From: Lachnospiraceae bacterium
GTDB taxonomy: Bacteria > Bacillota > Clostridia > Lachnospirales > Lachnospiraceae
DNA length: 64,000 bases
NCBI GenBank assembly: GCA_022799355.1
Contig: JAAWOG010000005.1
Span: 36,404 to 100,403 of the forward strand
Reading direction: 5' to 3'
Shown here: one piece after another, positions 24,866 to 33,410 of the stretch
How positions within the stretch are numbered: position 1 is the first letter of the stretch
Layout of the letters: every line of letters begins with the position of its first letter
Position numbers and translations under genes: made by a program
The notes under the pieces: generated by a model
What the model was told of the DNA's origin: nothing
The model's input: only the letters and a program-made list of their open reading frames with translations
Database searches by the model: none

Positions 24866-25193
24866 CTTCTTTGTCTGTTTTTGACGGGAATTTTTAGGAT
24901 AGCAGAGGGATGCCGGATGTCCGGACCGTCCGGCAGTATCATATAAACCGGACGCAGTATCAGGTCTGCTATCTGTATCATGATATGCGGGGATTATATT
25001 CCGGTATGCATTTTAAGTTTATCATGACTATAGTAACAGTTCAACATAGGAGTGCACTTGCTGCAAACTCCGTAAAAATGTGCTACGGTTTATAATTTCC
25101 AAGGCTGTCTTTTCTTTACATGCCTGAATCAAGATGCTAGAATGGAATGGTAAAGATCAGATTTCATGCACAGGATATGAGGGATATCAAAAA
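24866..25193. other. 328-base intergenic region, no gene seen
   Basis: The region separates two divergent genes. It contains a sequence (GTAACAGTTCAAC, 25033-25045) like one arm of repeat family B at 30616 and 63903, and a TATAAT at 25091-25096 without a good -35. A 61-codon plus frame (24910-25095) lacks a ribosome site and looks non-coding. Confidence 0.5.
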
Positions 25194-26351
25194 ATGAGAC
25201 GTTATTTTAACACGGAGGGATGGTGCAAACCGGACCGACATTATATGGTCAGGCTGGATGAGAGACTGGACCGGATAAAAAGGCTGTATGTTGACAAAGG
25301 GAAATACTTCATAATCAATCGGGGACGGCAATATGGAAAAACAACAACACTGAAAGCACTCGCCGAGTATTTGAAAGATGATTATATCATGATAGCTATG
25401 GATTTTCAGTTGATGAGCAACGCCAATTTTGCTGATGAACAGACGTTTGTTATAAAATTTATCAACTATATGGAAGATCTGTTTTCCGAACAGGAAATGT
25501 TCAGGGAAAAGATGGATGCCGAAGCTTTCAACAACCTGATTTTCTTAAAAGAAAAAGAAGAAGTCTCCATAGATATGTTGTTCCGCGGTTTGAGTAAACT
25601 CTGCGGAGCATCTGAAAAACCGATCGTTATGATAATTGATGAAGTAGACAGCGTATCAAATAATCAGGTTTTTATTGATTTTCTTGCCATGCTCCGGGGA
25701 TATTACCTTGGAAGAGAAGAAAAGGCGGCTTTTCATTCCGTGATTCTTGCGGCGGTATATGATATTAAAAATCTGAAATTAAAAATACGTTCTGACAAGG
25801 AACATCGCTACAACAGCCCATGGAATATAGCGGCAAAATTTAATATAGACATGTTTTTTGATGCAAATCAGATCTGCTCTATGTTGGAGGAATATGAAAC
25901 GGATCATCAGACCGGTATGAATATAAAAACAGTCGCGGAGGAAATCTATCAGTATACTTCCGGTTATCCCTATCTTGTTTCGGCAGTCTGCAAATATCTG
26001 GATGAAGAAGTACCGGGTAAAAAAGGATATGAAAACAATATGACCGTATGGTCCCCAAGGGGAGTTGCAGAAGCGGTTAAAATTTTGCTGAATGAAAAAT
26101 CACCATTATTTGACAGTATGGCGAAACAGTTGGATGCTTATAAAGATTTGAGAAATCTAATAGAAGAAATACTGTATCAGGGTAAACGGATACCTTTCAG
26201 TCCGGACGCCGCATCTGTTGATATGGGATGTATGTTTGGCTTTCTGAAAGAAAAAGACGGCCAGGTCGTGATGGCAAACCGCATTTTTGAAATGAGGATG
26301 CTCAATAAATTTATTACGGAAGAAGCTTTGAAAAGGAATGACATTGATTGA
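25194..26351 (+). CDS. AAA-like ATPase (AAA_35 / STAND-like) of unknown function
   Basis: A 385-residue P-loop ATPase with Walker A in NRGRQYGKTTTL (~residues 41-53) and Walker B IVMIIDEVDS (~143-153). The N-terminal segment RRYFNTEGWCKPDRHYMV is typical of the AAA-like proteins abundant in Clostridia and other anaerobes. The C-terminal part YTSGYPYLVSAVCKYLDEE is a winged-helix-type extension, ending without the PD-(D/E)XK nuclease domain that many relatives carry. I chose ATG 25194 (GAGGGA, 9-base spacer); an in-frame ATG at 25134 lacks a ribosome site. It stands alone; the role (regulator, defence-type or structural ATPase) cannot be told. Confidence 0.75.
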   Translation: MRRYFNTEGWCKPDRHYMVRLDERLDRIKRLYVDKGKYFIINRGRQYGKTTTLKALAEYLKDDYIMIAMDFQLMSNANFADEQTFVIKFINYMEDLFSEQEMFREKMDAEAFNNLIFLKEKEEVSIDMLFRGLSKLCGASEKPIVMIIDEVDSVSNNQVFIDFLAMLRGYYLGREEKAAFHSVILAAVYDIKNLKLKIRSDKEHRYNSPWNIAAKFNIDMFFDANQICSMLEEYETDHQTGMNIKTVAEEIYQYTSGYPYLVSAVCKYLDEEVPGKKGYENNMTVWSPRGVAEAVKILLNEKSPLFDSMAKQLDAYKDLRNLIEEILYQGKRIPFSPDAASVDMGCMFGFLKEKDGQVVMANRIFEMRMLNKFITEEALKRNDID

Positions 26352-26359
26352 ATAATGGG

Positions 26360-26388
26360 TTGTTTTTGAACATAAATAAGAGTATACT
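26360..26388 (+). promoter_or_regulatory. promoter of the CAP-domain protein gene
   Basis: TTGTTT (26360-26365) and TATACT (26383-26388) are 17 bases apart, 37 bases upstream of the ATG. Confidence 0.65.
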
Positions 26389-26425
26389 TTTAGATAACAA
26401 AGTGAAAACGTAAGGAGGTGAAGAC

Positions 26426-27316
26426 ATGCGAAAAAGGCTTCAAAAATTGATTATCGGCGCCGGTATGATTGTCGCTTTGTTTATCGGCTGCTCCGTGCCT
26501 GCAAACGCGGCGAATTATGCGGATCTGTTTGACGCGGCATATTATGCGAAACACAATCCGGATGTGGTGGAAACTTATGGAAATGATCCCAATGTGCTCT
26601 ATGCGCACTATGTCAATAACGGCATCAACGAAGGGCGCAACGCAGGACCGCTCTTTGACGTAAAGAAGTACAGGGAGCATAATCACGATCTGGAAGGAAT
26701 CTACGCTGATAACTGGGCAGCTTATGTAAACCAGTATCTGACCGAAGGACTCAAGGAAGGGCGTATCGGATACGGTGAAGACTTTGATGCCGCTTCTTAT
26801 GCCAACAGATACTCAGATCTGAAAAATATTTACGGTTATAACCTGAGCGGGCTGTACACCCATTATCTGACACGAGGCAAGAAAGAAGGCAGAAACGCTT
26901 CCTGGGAATCGACGGAAGAAGAGAAGAAGGAAGACAATAAAAAACCCGTATTAAACGGTCATCAGGTAACCAGAAAGGCAAACCGGCTGTTCGCCATCAC
27001 CAATGAGGAGAGAAGGGCATGGGGGTTAAGGAACCTTACCTGGGATAATTCCCTCGCGGCGCTTGCGGAAACCAGAGTGATGGAACTGCCGATCAGATTT
27101 GACCATGTGCGCCCGAACGGGGACAGCATCTATGAATATCGTGTGGACGCGGAAAATATTGCCATGTGGTATGATGATGCGGAAGATGTGCACAATAACT
27201 TTATGGAATACTGGACGGATGCTAATAATATCATTGATCCCGACTTAAGAAGAGTCGGTATCGCCTGTTATGAAGTGGGTGGCGTGTATTACTGGTGCGA
27301 GTTGTTCAGAGAGTAA
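26426..27316 (+). CDS. secreted CAP/SCP-domain protein with three N-terminal repeats
   Basis: A 296-residue exported protein: signal peptide to about residue 29 (cleavage likely after VPANA), three repeats of ~40-50 residues (e.g. FDAAYYAKHNPDVVETYG and FDAASYANRYSDL, each closing with a G..EGR motif), a Glu/Lys linker, then a C-terminal CAP/SCP (PR-1) domain with ITNEERRAWGLRNLTWDNSL, FDHVRPNGDS and VGIACYE. The repeats resemble the HY-rich surface-binding modules of clostridial proteins. The CAP domain has a His in FDHVRP but is short. AAGGAGGTGAAG precedes the ATG. Function outside the cell is unknown. Confidence 0.85.
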   Translation: MRKRLQKLIIGAGMIVALFIGCSVPANAANYADLFDAAYYAKHNPDVVETYGNDPNVLYAHYVNNGINEGRNAGPLFDVKKYREHNHDLEGIYADNWAAYVNQYLTEGLKEGRIGYGEDFDAASYANRYSDLKNIYGYNLSGLYTHYLTRGKKEGRNASWESTEEEKKEDNKKPVLNGHQVTRKANRLFAITNEERRAWGLRNLTWDNSLAALAETRVMELPIRFDHVRPNGDSIYEYRVDAENIAMWYDDAEDVHNNFMEYWTDANNIIDPDLRRVGIACYEVGGVYYWCELFRE

Positions 27317-27361
27317 AGATGGGATTCCATTTGGCATTGTGTGAAAAAGAATAATTTTGTA

Positions 27362-27400
27362 AGAACTGCTGTAAAATTTTATTGTGGCAGTTCTTTTTTT
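27362..27400 (+). terminator. rho-independent terminator after the CAP gene
   Basis: AGAACTGC (27362-27369) pairs with GCAGTTCT (27387-27394), followed by six T. Confidence 0.85.
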
Positions 27401-27449
27401 GTGCTATAGTTATATTGATATTATTTTTAAGAAAAGGAGATAACATATT

Positions 27450-27674
27450 ATGAATGTGGCAGCGACGGGATTTTTGATAGGTGTTATAGTGGGAAACCTG
27501 CTGATAGGCGGTCTTTTTGGGCTTATTCCGTTCATTTTAGGAAGAAAAAGAGAACTGAACGGATTAGGCACAGCAGGACTGATCTGTTCTATCATAGGAA
27601 ATTTTTTATTGACAGGGCTCGGACCTTTTATTGCGGTCATTTTTGCAATCATTATTTTAGTAAAGAGCAGATAA
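27450..27674 (+). CDS. small membrane protein, 74 residues
   Basis: A hydrophobic protein with two to three transmembrane helices (GFLIGVIVGNLLIGGLFGLIP and LICSIIGNFLLTGLGPFIAVI) joined by a basic loop GRKRELN. AAAAGGAGATAAC precedes the ATG. Gly-rich helices recall DUF4190-type small membrane proteins but I cannot name it. It is monocistronic as far as can be seen. Confidence 0.65.
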   Translation: MNVAATGFLIGVIVGNLLIGGLFGLIPFILGRKRELNGLGTAGLICSIIGNFLLTGLGPFIAVIFAIIILVKSR

Positions 27675-27807
27675 ACAAAAGCAGCAATTATCCGGTATGG
27701 GCAGATACGTCCTTATGGAATGCAGTCAGGAATAAACCGCCGCATTTCTTCATATTTTACTGCATAAGAAATGAGCGTAAAAATAACATAAAACAGGAGG
27801 ACATCAT

Positions 27808-28434
27808 ATGAATACAATAGTAACGATAGGAAGGCAGTACGGTTCAGGCGGGAGAGAGATCGGTGAAAAGCTGGCAAAACGGCTTAATATTCCGTTTTAT
27901 GATAAGGAACTGCTCAGCAGGGCGGCAAAGGAGAGCGGCTTCTGCCAGGAAATGATTGAAAACCATGACGAACGCCCGACCAACTCATTTTTATATAATC
28001 TTGTCATGGACACCTATTCATTCGGTTATAACTCTTCCTCATTTGTGGATATGCCGATCAGCCATAAGATTTTCCTGGCACAGTTCGATACGATCAAAAA
28101 GATCGCGAACGAGGGGGCCTGTGTGATCGTGGGAAGATGCGCGGATTATGCCCTCGCCGAATATCCGAACTGTGTGCATATCTTTATTCACGCGGATGAG
28201 GAACACAAAATAAAACGTATTATGGAACGTCATAATATGACCGAATCCAAGGCTAAGGATGCTATCAACAAAAAGGATAAACAGCGCCAGAGCTATTATA
28301 ACTATTATTCTTCCAAAAAATGGGGACGTTCCGATACTTATGATCTCTCCGTTAATTCCGCAAGGCTCGGTATAGACGGCACCGCAAATCTTCTCGCACA
28401 GTATGTGGAGGATGTGGAAAAAGGACGTTTTTAA
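27808..28434 (+). CDS. cytidylate kinase-like family protein
   Basis: A 208-residue P-loop kinase of the cytidylate-kinase-like family (Cytidylate_kin2). The Walker A variant is GRQYGSGGREIGEKLAKRL near the N-terminus, followed by the IPFYDKELLSRAAKESG motif, the VGRCADYALAEYP element and the basic KDKQRQSYYNYYSSKKWG lid. These proteins are common in Clostridia beside the true Cmk; their substrate is unproven. AGGAGGACATCAT precedes the ATG. Confidence 0.88.
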   Translation: MNTIVTIGRQYGSGGREIGEKLAKRLNIPFYDKELLSRAAKESGFCQEMIENHDERPTNSFLYNLVMDTYSFGYNSSSFVDMPISHKIFLAQFDTIKKIANEGACVIVGRCADYALAEYPNCVHIFIHADEEHKIKRIMERHNMTESKAKDAINKKDKQRQSYYNYYSSKKWGRSDTYDLSVNSARLGIDGTANLLAQYVEDVEKGRF

Positions 28435-28553
28435 AGTTAGCTGATCCGGTTTATGTGGACGGACTTTAGAAAATCGTAAAAATAATTTTATCGGATCATT
28501 GCAATGGAAGAGTGGTAAACGCATTTTCCGATCTCTACAACTATTCGCAAAAG

Positions 28554-28636
28554 CATAGTTTAACGAATAGTTGGTGCGTGTAACAGCGATTTGCTGCATT
28601 TAGGCTGTGGATGCACCGACTATTCGTTAAACTATG
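28554..28636. repeat. 26-bp near-perfect inverted repeat (possible structured RNA or miniature element)
   Basis: The arms 28554-28579 and 28611-28636 are complementary except two positions that would be G-U pairs in plus-strand RNA. The outer core is CATAGTTTAACGAATAGT. The 31-base loop contains its own CAGC/GCTG hairpin. A third related segment, AACTATTCG at 28539-28547, could compete for pairing. Confidence 0.55.
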
Positions 28637-28855
28637 GGGGTGTTGGTTGGGGATTGGAATGTTTGTGATTTAGTGAGTTGGTATCATATTCTGATATTCA
28701 GAAGAAAGTTCACTTTGGATTGTTTCATAATTTAATTTTATAATTTAAATCAGATGTGATTTTATAATATAAATGAATAATATGGATTATTGCATGTTTT
28801 ACGACCAGGTATTTTTTCTATGCGCAAAAAAGATATGGCATATATATATACACAA

Positions 28856-28917
28856 TGACATGACGCCGGGGTAAAGGTATTTTATATCAAAAGACTTTTT
28901 CCCCCGGCATCATGTCA
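28856..28917. terminator. long hairpin between convergent genes
   Basis: TGACATGACGCCGGGG (28856-28871) pairs with 28902-28917 with one G-U type mismatch. The loop contains TTTTT before the right arm but no T-tract follows it, so it may serve as a bidirectional transcription barrier. Confidence 0.5.
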
Positions 28918-28918
28918 T

Positions 28919-28937
28919 GTCATTTCGTTAAACCATT
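28919..28937 (+). repeat. dispersed intergenic repeat family A, copy 3 (short)
   Basis: GTCATTTCGTTAAACCATT differs by one base from the other copies and lacks the second half of the element. It abuts a hairpin, as copy 2 does. Confidence 0.65.
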
Positions 28938-28950
28938 ATTTTCAATTTAT

Positions 28951-30549
28951 TTATTGATTCGCCTCATCCGCAGCTTTGGAATTGGAGCCTGCGATCTTGG
29001 CGCCTGCAAAACCGGCAAGGACAGAACTTAAATCGATACCGGTAGATTCTTTTAAGCCGTCTGTGACCTGGTTCAGTGTACCCATGATATCTTTCATCAG
29101 TTTTGCGGAATTACCGTCGCCGTACATGGTGATCTTATCCACCTTCGTGAGAGGTTCCGCGATATTTTTGGCAATCTCAGGCATTGCTTTAAAGTACATC
29201 TCGAGAACGGCTGCTTCCCCCATCTGTTTCATGGCTTCGGCTTTCCGTTCGATACCTTCCGCCTCGGCAAGGGCTTTTGCCTTGATGGCTTCCGCTTCAG
29301 CAAGGCCTTTACTCCGGATACCTTCCGCTTCCTGCTCCATCGCGTATTTCTGGGCTTCCGCGGTTGCTTTTAAGGCTTCCGCCTCTTTTTCCCTCTCAAA
29401 TTTGTCCGCCTCCGCATTTTTCTGACGTTCAAATAATTGTGCCTCTGATTTCCGCTGTGTTTCATAAAGCTTGGCGTCTGATTCCTGCTGTTTGGCATAT
29501 TTATCAGCGTCCGCCTGCTTTTTAATGGTTGCTTCAAGAGTTCTCTCCGTCAGCTCCACTTCCTTCTCTTTCAGAGCGATGGCTTTCTCCTGCCTTGCCA
29601 GGTTGGCATCCGCCGTAGCTACTTCCACAGTCTTCCGCTCCATCTCTTTCTGGATCTGGTAAGCCGCGTCTGCGATAGCCTTTTTCGTATCCGCGTCTTT
29701 TTGCAGTTCCGCCTTGCGGATCGCTAAAGCATTTTCTTTCTGGGCAATCAGTGTCTCTGCGCCGATCTGCGCTTCCTTGGACTCCCTGTCAGCCTCCGCC
29801 TGTACGACGGCTTTTTCTTTCTGGGCTTTTGCGATGGCATTCGCGATTTCTAATTCCGAACTCACCTGGGCGTCGTTCGCTTCCTTCTTTGCCTGTGCCT
29901 GTGCCTTGGCAATCTCCTTTTCGCTCTCCGCTCTCGAAATAGCCGCATTTTTCTGGATCTTTACGATGTTGTCAACACCGAGGTTTTCGATAACCCCATT
30001 GCCGTCCACAAAGTTCTGTACATTGAAGCTGACGATATCAAGCCCCATTGCCGCAAGATCAGGTTCCGCGTTTTCTTTTACAAGCGTCGCAAATTTCTGG
30101 CGGTCGCTGACCATCTCCTCCAGGTTCATTTTGCCCACGATCTCACGCATATTTCCTTCCAATACCTCTCTTGCCACCTGGGCAATGTATTCCGTGGGCT
30201 TGTTCAGGAAGTTCTGGGCCGCAAGATTGAGCCTCTCCTCATTGTCGCTGATCTTTACGTTGACGGCGGCGTCCACTTTGATATTGATATAGTCCGCCGT
30301 AGGCACTGCGCTTGAGGTTTTTACATCGATGGGGATCAGCTGCAGGTTTAATTCATCCTTTTTCTCAAGAAAAGGAATTTTCACACCGGCTTTACCGATC
30401 AGGACCTTCGGCTGCTTCCTCAGACCGGATATGATGTATGCCGTATCCGGCGATGCCTTCACATAGCCTGACGCAAAAATGATGATAACGGCGATCACCG
30501 CCACAACAGGAAGAATCGTTCCCGCGATTCCAAGTAAACTTGTAAACAT
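28951..30549 (-). CDS. floT: flotillin-like scaffold protein (YuaG/FloT type)
   Basis: Flotillins organise membrane microdomains and influence fluidity and cell-wall synthesis. The 532-residue protein has an N-terminal membrane helix (ILPVVAVIAVIIIFASGYV), an SPFH/PHB domain (~30-200), a long coiled-coil region rich in EA repeats (~200-450; runs such as AEAEAIKAKALAEAEG) and a Gly/Ala-rich C-terminus. AGGAGG lies 9 bases before the ATG on the minus strand. The NfeD-type partner (YuaF) usually found beside it is not in this window. FloA is unlikely because of the length. Confidence 0.93.
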   Translation of the reverse strand: MFTSLLGIAGTILPVVAVIAVIIIFASGYVKASPDTAYIISGLRKQPKVLIGKAGVKIPFLEKKDELNLQLIPIDVKTSSAVPTADYINIKVDAAVNVKISDNEERLNLAAQNFLNKPTEYIAQVAREVLEGNMREIVGKMNLEEMVSDRQKFATLVKENAEPDLAAMGLDIVSFNVQNFVDGNGVIENLGVDNIVKIQKNAAISRAESEKEIAKAQAQAKKEANDAQVSSELEIANAIAKAQKEKAVVQAEADRESKEAQIGAETLIAQKENALAIRKAELQKDADTKKAIADAAYQIQKEMERKTVEVATADANLARQEKAIALKEKEVELTERTLEATIKKQADADKYAKQQESDAKLYETQRKSEAQLFERQKNAEADKFEREKEAEALKATAEAQKYAMEQEAEGIRSKGLAEAEAIKAKALAEAEGIERKAEAMKQMGEAAVLEMYFKAMPEIAKNIAEPLTKVDKITMYGDGNSAKLMKDIMGTLNQVTDGLKESTGIDLSSVLAGFAGAKIAGSNSKAADEANQ

Positions 30550-30615
30550 AAAGCATTTCCTCCTTTTTCTGCTTTTGTATATATATGATCATATCGGTAT
30601 CCTGAGTCTGAAAAA

Positions 30616-30649
30616 CGTAACAGTTCAGCCTTTCGGCTGCACTGTTACG
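30616..30649. repeat. hairpin repeat family B, copy 1
   Basis: CGTAACAGT (30616-30624) pairs with ACTGTTACG (30641-30649), and CAGCC/GGCTG pairs inside. A related hairpin is at 63903-63933, sharing GTAACAGTTCAGCC and TTCGGCT. This copy lies between the flotillin promoter region and the dtd 3' end and may also act as the dtd terminator. Confidence 0.6.
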
Positions 30650-30690
30650 AAAAAACAGCCTTTTTTACTTAAAATAAACGGATCTTAACC

Positions 30691-31140
30691 TCAGAATAAT
30701 TCCGCAGAATCCAGCATTACGGTAAAGGGACCTTCGTTTGTAAAGGAAACTTTCATCTCCGCGCCAAATTCGCCGGTCCGGACATTCGTACCGGTTTCTT
30801 TGCATTTTTCAATAATATAAAGGTACATTTCCTTTGCAAATTCCGCGGAACCCGATCTCGTAAAGGACGGCCTGTTTCCTTTTTTACAGTCCGCGTACAG
30901 CGTAAACTGTGAAATCAGAAGAAGGCTTCCGCCTACCTGATCAAGACTCAGATTGGTTTTTCCGTTTTCATCCTTGAAAATCCTGAGCCCCAGCATTTTT
31001 TTCACCATTTTATCCGCAATTTCTTTTGTATCGGCATCTTCCACGCCGATCAGCACCATATACCCAAAGGGAATCTCACCGATCACGCTGCCATCGACTC
31101 TCACCGAAGCGTCGGATGCGATCTGCACTAAAAATTTCAT
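30691..31140 (-). CDS. dtd: D-aminoacyl-tRNA deacylase
   Basis: Dtd removes D-amino acids (and glycine) mischarged on tRNA. The two signature motifs are present: SQFTLYADCKKGNRPSF and the cis-Gly-Pro motif NEGPFT near the C-terminus. The 149-residue length is normal. The start overlaps the end of the AI-2E transporter gene by four bases. Confidence 0.96.
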   Translation of the reverse strand: MKFLVQIASDASVRVDGSVIGEIPFGYMVLIGVEDADTKEIADKMVKKMLGLRIFKDENGKTNLSLDQVGGSLLLISQFTLYADCKKGNRPSFTRSGSAEFAKEMYLYIIEKCKETGTNVRTGEFGAEMKVSFTNEGPFTVMLDSAELF

Positions 31141-32447
31141 GATGACTCTTCTCCGTTTTCTTTCTCTTTTGTATTGTCTGATGGTGCATCCTTTGCCAAA
31201 GCCGTATTCTGCATCAGGATATACTCTTGTTCCGCATTGATATGGTCCAGTTCGTCATAATCGTCGGTATTGGTGGAGAGTGATTTCTTTTCCAGGAATC
31301 TATTGACCATATAGCTGATACCCGCATACAGTACGGCAAATAACGGCACACCAACTACCATCCCGGCTATCCCCCAGAGACCGCCGAAGAACGTAATGGA
31401 AAAGATCACCCAGAAACCGGAAAGGCCTGTGGATTCTCCCAGAATCTTTGGTCCGATCACGTTTCCGTCAAGCTGCTGCAGCGCCAGAACAAAGAGAATA
31501 AAGGGAATACATTTTACCGGATTGATCATCAATACAAGCAGCGCGCTTGGAATGGCGCCGATATAAGGACCGAAAAACGGAATGATATTGGTCACGCCGA
31601 CGATTACACTGATCAGCACGGCGTAAGGTATATTCAAAAGGCTGGTTCCGAAAAAGCACAGTACGCCGATGATCGCGGAATCTACGATCTTGCCGCCCAG
31701 AAAGCCGATAAATGTCCGGTTGGTAAAACGGCAGGCGCTGATGATCTGGTTGGCAACGGGACGCTCAAAAAAGGCGTAGCAGATCTTTTTCGACTGGCTT
31801 GCAAACTTCTCTTTTCCGGATAACACATAGACCGAGATGATCATGCCGATCACCAGATTATAAAGCGATTTCAGCATGCCGATCACGCCCATGGACGCGG
31901 AAAGAATAAAACTGTTGATGGTGGGCATCACTTTATTGTCCAAAAGCCCGTCCAGATCTTTGGAATAGGTACTTAACAGACTTTCGATATACGCCTCCAC
32001 ATCCGGATTGTCAGCCAGCAGTTTCTCTGTCAGTTCTATCAGATTATTGATATAGGTCGGAAACCGTGTGATAATGCTCTGGATGCTCAGCGCCAGTTCC
32101 GGAATCACTATGGCAAAAAAGGAATACATGATAAGTCCGAAAAGTAAAAAAGTGAGCAGCACGGAACCAGCCCGGATGCGCTTTTTCACTTTGGGTTTCA
32201 ACATGTCGACATGAAATTTCCGGCACAGGGGAAAGATGATCTTCTCTTCCATCCAGTTCAGTACCGGCGCGGCGATAAAGGCTATGATCAGGCCGTCGAT
32301 CACAGGCATGGCCACACCTGAAACCATTTTAAGGCCGCTCCAGATCGCTTCTCCCTTAAAGATGAGGCACACGAAACAGATTGCCAGTATCAGCACGACC
32401 AGTGCCGTTGTCCCCCATTTCATATACTTGTTGGTAAACTTTTTCAT
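31137..32447 (-). CDS. AI-2E family transporter (PerM/YdiK/YtvI-like)
   Basis: A 436-residue membrane protein with about eight helices of the AI-2 exporter superfamily, which in different members moves autoinducer-2, Na+ or unknown cargo. Family signatures are the C-terminal VIVGVTNIIPFFGPYIGAIP and QQLDGNVIGPKILGESTGLS segments. The hydrophilic C-terminal tail is acidic. AAGGAC lies upstream of the ATG. It is translationally coupled to dtd, which does not by itself tell the substrate. Confidence 0.9.
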   Translation of the reverse strand: MKKFTNKYMKWGTTALVVLILAICFVCLIFKGEAIWSGLKMVSGVAMPVIDGLIIAFIAAPVLNWMEEKIIFPLCRKFHVDMLKPKVKKRIRAGSVLLTFLLFGLIMYSFFAIVIPELALSIQSIITRFPTYINNLIELTEKLLADNPDVEAYIESLLSTYSKDLDGLLDNKVMPTINSFILSASMGVIGMLKSLYNLVIGMIISVYVLSGKEKFASQSKKICYAFFERPVANQIISACRFTNRTFIGFLGGKIVDSAIIGVLCFFGTSLLNIPYAVLISVIVGVTNIIPFFGPYIGAIPSALLVLMINPVKCIPFILFVLALQQLDGNVIGPKILGESTGLSGFWVIFSITFFGGLWGIAGMVVGVPLFAVLYAGISYMVNRFLEKKSLSTNTDDYDELDHINAEQEYILMQNTALAKDAPSDNTKEKENGEESS

Positions 32448-32518
32448 TTGGTTTTCAGTCCTTTTCTTTTGACAGATATCATGATATGATAGATAATGTG
32501 GTCCGCAGCATGGTTAAT

Positions 32519-32560
32519 GTCATTTCGTTAAGCCATTATCCTTCCGGCATCCGGCAATGT
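32519..32560 (+). repeat. dispersed intergenic repeat family A, copy 4
   Basis: It starts GTCATTTCGTTAAGCCATT and ends CCGGCAATGT, without the TTATGTT segment of copy 2. A small hairpin AATGTTA/TAACATT follows. It lies in the 228-base gap between divergent genes. Confidence 0.75.
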
Positions 32561-32675
32561 TAAAAAATAACATTACCTGCCCCGGGCGAACCCCATAAGT
32601 TATATTATACCAGAACCGGTGGGACTTGCAACTTAAATCATGTGAAAACAGCAAAAAGAAAGCTTATATATTAAG

Positions 32676-33410
32676 ATGAAATTACAACAATTGTACAGTC
32701 ATACAAGAAAAGCCCTGGAGGATTATGGGATGATTGCCGAAGGGGATAAGATCGCGGTCGGGATATCCGGCGGAAAGGATTCTCTCGCCATGCTCTATGC
32801 CCTGAGCGGCATAAGGCGCTTTTATCCGCTCCCCTTTGAACTTTTTGCGGTAACGGTGGATCTGGGGTTTGAAAATCTGAACCTGGACAAAATAGCCGAC
32901 CTGTGCGGAAAACTTGAGGTGCCCTACCATATTGTAAAGACGGATATCGGCAAAATCATTTTTGAGGACAGAAAAGAAACTTCGCCCTGCTCCCTCTGCG
33001 CCAAAATGAGAAAGGGCGCTCTGAATCAGGCGATGAAGGAGTTAGGCTGCGGCAAGGTAGCTTATGCCCATCACAGGGACGATGTGGTGGAGACGATGCT
33101 GCTCTCTTTGATTTATGAGGGACGGTTCCATTGTTTTGCGCCGGTGACCTATCTGGACCGGATGGATATGACCGTGATCCGTCCGCTGATCTATGTGCAG
33201 GAGTCGGATGTGATCGGTTTTGTGAACAGATATGATGTACCGGTGGTAAAAAGTCCCTGTCCTGCGGACGGGCATACAAAGCGGGAATATGCCCATCTTC
33301 TGCTGCAGCAGCTTAACCGGGAGAATCCCGGCGTGAAAGAAAGAATGTTTCATGCGGTGCAGGATATGGTGCCGGCATGGAAATTGCGGAAATCGGGATA
33401 TAAATTATGA
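32676..33410 (+). CDS. ttcA: TtcA-like tRNA 2-thiolation PP-loop protein
   Basis: An ATP-pyrophosphatase of the TtcA/TtuA group that thiolates tRNA (s2C32 in E. coli), usually with an iron-sulfur cluster. The PP-loop motif SGGKDSLAML lies near residue 31; CSLC (CxxC) and AYAHHRDDVVETMLLSL follow, with a further Cys in SPCPADGHTKREYA. Length 244 suits the short TtcA type. The stop overlaps the recombinase start as ATGA. The precise tRNA target is inferred. Confidence 0.88.
   Translation: MKLQQLYSHTRKALEDYGMIAEGDKIAVGISGGKDSLAMLYALSGIRRFYPLPFELFAVTVDLGFENLNLDKIADLCGKLEVPYHIVKTDIGKIIFEDRKETSPCSLCAKMRKGALNQAMKELGCGKVAYAHHRDDVVETMLLSLIYEGRFHCFAPVTYLDRMDMTVIRPLIYVQESDVIGFVNRYDVPVVKSPCPADGHTKREYAHLLLQQLNRENPGVKERMFHAVQDMVPAWKLRKSGYKL

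Larger units (their letters stand above)
28435..28950. other. 516-base intergenic region with structured elements
   Basis: No protein gene is seen. The region holds a 26-bp inverted repeat (28554-28636), an AT-rich middle (28680-28860), a long hairpin (28856-28917) and a short copy of repeat family A (28919-28937). It separates convergent genes for the kinase-like protein and flotillin. The size and structure would allow a non-coding RNA, but no known family was recognised. Confidence 0.5.

Noticed and set aside
24910..25095. 61-codon plus-strand frame in the intergenic region
   Set aside because: No ribosome site, no motif, and it contains part of a dispersed repeat.
25194..26351. AAA-like gene as part of a phage-defence island
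   Set aside because: No nuclease, helicase, methylase or toxin partner lies next to it; the neighbours are unrelated single genes.
29714..30292. 192-codon plus-strand frame opposite flotillin
   Set aside because: Its low-complexity Ser/Ala/Phe composition mirrors the EA-rich coiled coil of flotillin; antisense shadow.
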